From NCBI GenBank assembly GCA_938015455.1, contig CALLPL010000028.1, forward strand, positions 1-34,402: a stretch of DNA of 34,402 bases. The letters are read 5' to 3'. The DNA is from an uncultured Candidatus Altimarinota bacterium. Its GTDB lineage: Bacteria; Patescibacteriota; Gracilibacteria; BD1-5; UBA6164. The notes under the pieces are model-generated. The model saw only the letters and a list, made by a program, of their open reading frames with translations, was not told the origin of the DNA and did not search any database. Both the position numbers and the translations under genes were made by a program. Each line of letters starts with the position of its first letter. Position 1 is the first letter of the stretch. This document shows positions 28,628 through 34,402 of the stretch, in pieces.

Positions 28628-31114
28628 CTATCCTTGTTTATCTAAAAACGCTTTTGCGTCATCTAAGTCTTTTCTTGTTAAAGCAACTTTTTCCCAATCC
28701 TTTGGAGTAGTGTTATTCATATAACCAAAGAGTAACTCTGCCTGTTGACCTGCAACAAAATCTTCTCCAATTTTATCATAAAACTCCCATAGTGTTTTAT
28801 TGACACGTGGATCTCTGACTCACTCTAATAATTGTGCTTCCCAACGAATTTCTGGAGTATCAATTTTGTTATCTAAAGCGTTTTGTACTATATCAAGTCA
28901 TTTAGGGAGTGCTATTTCAGAAGCCTCACTTGAGCCTTCTGAAATAATATTTGCATAATCATCTGTTACTGTAGCAGTTGGAGCATCTACAGCTTGTGCA
29001 GTTCATCCTGATGTTTCTCATTTAGGTACTTCTACGTATGTATCATATACTGGAGGTATATATTCTGATGTTGCTGGTGCTGCTGCCTTTAATGAATCCC
29101 TACCATACTCAGTTTTTGTTTCTATTGGTGTTGGCATTGGTGTTACTTCTGGAGCAATTGGTGTAGGTACTTGAGTAACTGTAGCGACTGTTTCTATAGG
29201 AGCAGGAGCTGCTTCAACTGTTGCCGAGGCTCCACCAAGTTTAGCAATCATAGCTTTAATAGTATTAGGTCCTGGGACACCGTCAGCTGTAACTCATAGT
29301 TCTGCTTGAGTATCTTTCAAAGCAGCCTTAATGTTAGATCAGTACCATGCGTCATTTTTTACTAATGGACTATCAGGATTTAATAGAACGATTGCATCAG
29401 CTATTGCATAAATTGCATGTGCTGAGTCATGAGGATATCACCCATCTTTTGTTGAGAATGCAACATCTTTGAACTGAGTAAGTAATCAAATTGTTTCTGC
29501 TTTCGTTGGGTTATTTACGTCAACTACATCGATTCTAGCCATTTGTTCCTGAACCCAATCAGGAGCTCCAGAGAAATCTACTTTATGATTAACTGAAGAT
29601 TCAGCTACAACTTCAGTTTCTTCTGGTGTAGACGTTTCTGCAGCTGCGGGTGATGAGATAAGGGAAGCCATTGATAGGCTACTCCCATCACTTCCACTCT
29701 CTGGCTTATTAATTCCAGCATTTAAATCTACTACTAAATCTTCTACAGTAACTCAATGATGCTTTAAAAGACTTTGTGCTTTATCACTAGAAATAACTAG
29801 CACTCCATTATTTCTATACTCAGTTTTATCTTCAAAATAATTTATAACACCTCCAGATGCTGTAAATGTACCATTAGTATTACTTTTCATCTTCGGATTT
29901 TCTTCGAATATGTTTGCAATTAAAGTATCTTGAAGAGATACCGTCTCTAATTCTCACCCTTCTGCTTCAACTGTTGTAGCCTCTGTTGCGTCAGTTACTG
30001 CGGGAACAGTTCCCATAGCTGCAATTGCAGCTTGAGCAGCCCGATCTTCAGCAGGAGTTCCGTTCATCATTGCATCAGCAAACTCAGTTATTCAATCAGT
30101 ATCTGGTTTTCTATAAAGATCTGGTTTAGGTCTTGGTAATGGATTAGTTTCTGTAGCTACTTCATTTGTAGCATCACTTTCTTCTGCCTCGGCTTCAGCA
30201 AATTGTTCTTGTTCTACAACTGCTGCTCCAGTAAGTCCTCACATCACTCATGCTGTTGCCAATTCAGGAGCTAAATTAGGAGAAGTTTGCTCTTCTTCAA
30301 CTGCTGTAGATCTATCTATTCAACTATCTAAGGCTAGAACAATTTCATCATAACTAACTCCTGATTCTCACAATCTCCTAATTTCTGCTTGAGATACTCC
30401 TACTGTATCAAAGAATGTTGTCCCGTCATTATAGTCTATTCTTTGTTTTAAAAATTGAGGTGTATAGCTTCATTCTGAATTAGTTTTTCTATCTGGGAAT
30501 TTATTAAAATGATCATCAACAAAACTTTTAAGAGCTATTTCTTTTACCTCCGCTGCTTCTTTTGCATCTACCCTTGCTGCTTCTGCTACTGTTGCTTCTG
30601 CCTCTGCAATAGTAATTTGCTTTGCTTCTTCATGACCTTCCAGTCGGGCCTCTACACCAGCTTGAATATCTGCAAAAGATATATTTAGTCTGTCAGTGAT
30701 TGTAGATATTTGAGGTTGGCTTAATAGAGTAGTGATACTTGAGGTATACCCATTAGGTCATTTAAATCTAACACTATCTACTGCTTTTCGAGCTCATAAT
30801 CCTCTGAGTTTCGTTTCTTTTGATGTAAATTGAAATTCTCCTGCTTTTTCTCCATGAACATATTCACTAATTGCATCACCATCTGAACCGTTAAGAATCT
30901 GGGTTATAATTTGTTCTAAAGCAGTATCTCTTACTTCCTGAGAGACTCTATCCATTCATTCATGAGTACCATCTTCTATTCCTTCTATAACCTCCACTAT
31001 GCCTTCAACATCTGGAGCGTTTTTCAGTGCACGTTTAATTGCTTCTCCTGGTTTTTCTGTTGGAAGTGGTGTATCAACACTTTCTGCTGGAGCAGTTGGT
31101 CCTTCTATGTTCAT
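28628..31114 (-). CDS. Large acidic Ala/Glu/Thr-rich protein with a peptidoglycan-binding-like segment
   Basis: 828 residues from ATG 31114, or 840 from ATG 31150. The 12 extra residues are F/I/N/Y-rich like translated spacer, so the shorter start is preferred. There is no signal peptide. The protein has helical segments (VEARLEGHEEAKQITIAEAE, AEATVAEAARVDAKEAAEVK) and long low-complexity A/T/E/P linkers (VATVTQVPTPIAPEVTPMPT). Near residue 600 lies IKAALKDTQAELGVTADGVP then GPNTIKAMIAKLG, resembling a PG_binding_1 repeat. It lies between two genes with peptidoglycan-related domains. The role is unknown, perhaps a structural or cell-wall-associated factor. Confidence 0.7.
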
Positions 31115-31211
31115 AATAAATATGTTAGAAAATAAGATATATTTATTCATTACTGTAACAGCGTATCATAAAAAAATTTCTTTGTAAAATATTTGCTGTT
31201 TTATTTTAAAG

Positions 31212-31238
31212 AAAATAAAAAGCAGATGAATACCTGCT
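31212..31238 (-). terminator. Intrinsic terminator after the 516-residue gene
   Basis: On the minus strand AGCAGGT-ATTC-ATCTGCT (7-bp stem, one G-T pair) is followed by a run of TTTTTATTTT. It lies 26 bp after the stop at 31265 and before the 828-residue gene, so that gene probably has its own promoter. Confidence 0.75.
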
Positions 31239-31264
31239 CTAAACGACATAGAAGTATCATATTA

Positions 31265-32815
31265 TTATGAAAAACTTTTAAGTAATTCCCTCTTTGTCAT
31301 AGGACCCACTTTTCCATCGATTCCGATCTTACCTCATAGACTTTGCTGAAACCTTAGTACAAATGTTTTTGTTATTGGTCAGTAAATACCATCTGCTAAT
31401 ATTGACTCATTTGGAAATAGTACTTGAAGTATTTCTTGGAGAGCTTTCGTGTACTTTATATCTTCTTGTGTTCTATTTCTCACTTTTTTAACTTCTAAAA
31501 CAACTTTTTTAGGGAGCTCTCAGAGTATCCTAAGACTGTTACTAATAGCACTGCTTTCTTGACTCTCTTGTACTTCGTTTGGAATAACTTGTTGCTCACT
31601 TGCTTTTGTAGGTTCAACTATTATAGGAGCCTCAACCTTTCTTATCGGAAGTGGAGAGATAAGCCCCTCTGTCACAGTAGAGTCTTCTACTATAGGGGGA
31701 TTATTCGTTATGACAGCAACTTTAGTCGTATCTTTTATTCTCGGGAGTGGTGTTGTAAAACTATCTCACACTGGAGTACTTGCTACTCTTGTAGTTGTAC
31801 TACCAGTACCCTCTTGAGGTGCCACGTTTCAAATAAGTCATACAGTTCTAGCCTCTTTCAATAGATCTATTCAAAATTTATACTCAGGCTGTTCACTACT
31901 TCGAATAAAAATATTCTCTCAAGGTTTTCGGATTATTCTAGTATTTACACCATATAATGAGTATACTACGTATTCGTCTTTATCTAATCCTGATAATGCG
32001 GAAGTGTAAACGTCTTCATAGTTATGGTCTTTTGAGATTTCAAATACTTCTCACTCTAATGTGACTCATAAAAAGCTATGTGAAGTATTTTTAAAATTTT
32101 CACTGAGGTTACTAAACAACTTTTTAGCAATTTTAAGCTGGCTGAGTTTTCATATTGATTCTCTTGAAATTCCATCAGGAGTTACACCATGTATAGTTAA
32201 ATACTCTCTTTCTGAGAGCCTTCATAGATTCTCTCCAAATTGAGATGGCTTTCTAGAAGATATATGATCCTTTCTTTGCCTAATACCTAGCCTCCAGTTA
32301 TGCATTTCTGAAAGGAGAGGATAACTATATTTATCCTCTCATTGCTTCCTTACTTTAATAACTGGCTCTCCATTAATAGTTTCAATATCCCTTCCAATTT
32401 CCGAAAATCCATCTCAAAAAACATCATCTCATTGTGCTAGAACCACCTCTCACCTTCAAAGTTTCCTGGTAAGGTAAATTGCTCCATCAGGAGTAATAAG
32501 TGTTTTACTATTAGTAGTATCTATTGGAAAAATAGTCCCCTCTTCATGTATGTAGAAGTATCCATTAACATCACTAGCTCTAAAATATTTTTCTCCATCA
32601 ATTAAAACTGGAGCCTTATCTAGATCAAGCATGACTTGGTAGTCTTCTGCTATCTTAGTTCTTATTCTTTCATTTTCTTGATTCTCAGTATTTTCATTCC
32701 TCAAGTCATTTAAGGCACTCACAGCCTCTGGAGCTATAAGCAATTTTGCTTCTTGAGGAGAAGGCCTATCTCCTTCTTGAAAAGAGTTTCGTTGTCATAT
32801 ACTTCAAAGTCACAT
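31265..32815 (-). CDS. Protein with C-terminal peptidoglycan-binding domain
   Basis: 516 residues. The ATG at 32815 opens MGLGSIGQRNSFQEGDRPSP. A TTG at 32743 is internal. The N-terminal half is mixed alpha/beta with no recognised family, and contains LDKAPVLIDGEKYFRASDVN, FIRSSEQPEYKFWIDLLKEA and several short repeats. A Pro/Thr-rich linker (about 350-430) follows. The last ~65 residues are a PG_binding_1 type domain: LQEILQVLFPNESILADGIY, then GPITKTFVLRFQQSLGG and GIDGKVGPMTKRELL. No signal peptide is visible. It is the first of three neighbouring minus-strand genes with wall-related domains and ends at an intrinsic terminator. Confidence 0.75.
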
Positions 32816-32935
32816 AAATAGTAGTATTTATTACTAATCTCCTTTAAAAATACCATACTTTTCAAAGAGAAACAAAAATATAGCACTTTTCTATTATATA
32901 TATATACTCTCTTTATATACCTTTTGAAAAATATT

Positions 32936-34015
32936 ATGGATAGAGCTGATCTCTTTATTATTCTTGTATCTATTTCTGCAATTCTCCTCTGCTGAGTTCT
33001 TATCGCAATGATTTTGGTTCTCGTCAGGCTCTCTAAGTCTAAAAACTCTGGAGAATCAAAGCTCATTCAAGAGCAGCTCTTTCATCTTACGAAAACGCTC
33101 GATTACAAACTGTCTGAGAGTAATAAATCTCTGAGCGATAATATGAGTCGTACTTTTGCTACGAGTTCAAAGATTTCAGAAGATTCAAATAAACGTATCG
33201 AAGAGATTACCAAAAAGCTTACTGAACTCTGAGAAACAAGTAAGCATATTCAGGATATAGGAACGCAGCTTAGAGGTCTCGAAAATGTCCTTAAGAATCC
33301 AAAGCAGCGAGGAAATCTTGGGGAGTACTTTCTGAAAGAATTACTCGAGAATGTATTCTCTCCTGAGCAGTATAAACTCCAATTTACTCTCTCGACTGGT
33401 ATCGTAGATGCTGCTCTCTTTCTCGGAGGCAAGGTCATCCCTATCGATGCAAAGTTTCCTCATGAAAACTACGAAAGACTTATAGCTAGTGAAGACGAAT
33501 ACTCTATAAAGAAATACTCTGGAGAGCTTAAAAAAGACATTAAAAATCGAATAGACGAAGTCTCAAAATATATCCTCCCATCTGAAGAAACTACAGACTT
33601 TGCCTTTATGCTGATCCCAGCAGAAGGAATGTATTATGATATGTTTATCAACAAGCTCTGAGATATCTCCCCAAGTAAACTTATAGAGTACGGCTTCTCT
33701 AAAAAGGTGATTATTTGTTCTCCGAGTTGATTTTATGCTTACCTGCAAACAGTTCTACAATGAATGAAGTCTCTTCAGATCGAAGAACAGGCAAAGGAGA
33801 TACAAAAATATGTCCTCAAACTCCAAAAGGATCTATGAAGTTATGAAGAAGTCTTCGCAAAGCTTGGAGCTTCTCTAGGAACAAGCGTTAATCACTATAA
33901 TACTGCTCAAAAACGCTTTCAGATTATAGATAAAGATATCGTGAAAATATCACCTGAAGCAGAGGCTCTTGCTATCTCAAACAATGAATTAGATAGACCT
34001 CAGTGATTAATCTAG
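32936..34015 (+). CDS. rmuC: DNA recombination protein RmuC
   Basis: 359 residues. An N-terminal membrane helix (LFIILVSISAILLCGVLIAM) is followed by a coiled coil (about 40-100) and the RmuC domain. RmuC is thought to limit inversions at short repeats and has a PD-(D/E)xK-like nuclease core. Seen here are KNPKQRGNLGEYFLKELLEN, then GIVDAALFLGGKVIPIDAKF (core Asp...Asp-Ala-Lys), PHENYERLI, then FAFMLIPAEGMYYDMF and VIICSPSGFYAYLQTVLQG. Length is typical of shorter RmuC proteins. It is divergent from the peptidoglycan-binding gene across 120 AT-rich bases. Confidence 0.93.
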
Positions 34016-34124
34016 GAAATTCTCTTTCCTCTCGTCAAGTTATTTTCTTACCGTATTATTACTTATTGAATAGTATAGTGGATGTGTAACATGTTTTCTT
34101 ACTCTATTTTCTAATTTTTGTATT

Positions 34125-34402
34125 ATGAAAAAATTATTAAGCTTTGTACTATTTCTCGCGTTATTTTGAACAGTAAGTGCTCATGGTTGAAGACTCAACG
34201 GAGAATGATGTCACAATGATAATAAAGAACATACTTACCATTGTCATGATGGAGAGTGAAATATAATCTCAAGTGAAAAGCATGATGGCTATGAAGATGA
34301 TATGGATGAAGATGATATGGATGAAGATGATATGGAGGAAGATGATATGGATGAAGATGATATGGATGAAGATGATATGGATGAAGATGATATGGATGAA
34401 GA
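34125..34402 (+). CDS. Secreted small protein with CHxxxxxxxYHCH motif and acidic repeat (3' truncated by window)
   Basis: The N-terminal 20 residues (MKKLLSFVLFLALFGTVSAH) are a clear signal peptide. The mature part begins HGGRLNGEGCHNDNKEHTYH then CHDGEG, the Cys/His-rich motif of the small YHYH-type extracellular domain (GCH...YHCH). It is a likely metal-binding or disulfide knuckle. From residue 57 on, the protein is a tandem repeat of the pentapeptide EDDMD (15-bp unit), with one EEDDM variant. The frame is still open at the window edge, so its length is unknown. The acidic run should bind divalent cations such as Ca2+ (inference). Confidence 0.8.
34293..34402 (+). repeat. 15-bp coding tandem repeat (GAAGATGATATGGAT)n
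   Basis: At least seven in-frame copies of GAAGATGATATGGAT continue past the window edge. One copy starts GAGGAAGATG. They encode (EDDMD)n. Near-perfect identity suggests recent slippage expansion. Confidence 0.95.

Noticed and set aside
32734-33066. 110-codon minus-strand frame across the rmuC promoter
   Set aside because: It overlaps the start of rmuC and is out of frame with the peptidoglycan-binding gene. The F/Y/K-rich product looks like translated AT-rich spacer.

Overview
The window is low-GC bacterial DNA from an organism that reads UGA as glycine (genetic code 25). Read with the standard code, almost every conserved gene breaks into pieces at TGA. Read with TGA as Gly, each is one uninterrupted frame of normal family length, and the TGA codons fall on invariant glycines: the HEFGH zinc motif of an M50 peptidase, both Nudix boxes, the SAM loop of RsmG and the Walker A region of RecG. 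Only the Patescibacteria/CPR lineages Gracilibacteria and Absconditabacteria (SR1) are known to use this code, so the source is most likely one of these. Nearly all starts lack a clear Shine-Dalgarno sequence and several sit just downstream of a TATAAT-like box. All coordinates below use code 25.

Layout. 1-4800: the tail of an unknown gene, a SulP anion transporter, a nagB plus WbuC-like cupin pair, a small unknown gene and an M50-type membrane peptidase. 4794-8607 (minus): the translation cluster rpsA, rpsB, a small membrane protein, tsf and tRNA-Trp. S2 carries an unusual C-terminal helix-hairpin-helix extension. 8608-12532: two small membrane proteins, tRNA-His, an MgtC-family protein and a large protein with a PcfJ-like segment and a solenoid-like C-terminus. 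12538-15336 (minus): a tight six-gene accessory operon (membrane protein, Nudix hydrolase, FMN reductase, unknown, DUF1801, small HEPN-like protein). A 30-bp direct repeat that duplicates the FMN reductase start flanks its Nudix gene.

15435-17816: a DUF559 (Vsr-like) endonuclease gene bounded by C/G-rich inverted repeats, placed directly behind lepA. 17887-22374 (minus): a 1138-residue secreted lamin-tail/Ig-like repeat protein behind a DUF2304-glycosyltransferase fusion. 22481-26812: a Nudix hydrolase, recG, rsmG and tsaC. recG contains an in-frame second DUF559 palindromic element between helicase motifs I and Ia, and a decayed copy of the element lies upstream of recG. 26809-32815 (minus): three large genes with a lytic transglycosylase domain or peptidoglycan-binding domains. 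32936-34402: rmuC, then a small secreted CHxxxxxxxYHCH protein that enters a 15-bp acidic tandem repeat at the window edge.

The most noteworthy system is the family of DUF559-carrying palindromic elements: one complete copy beside lepA, one inside the recG reading frame with both host and endonuclease motifs preserved, and one gene-less relic.
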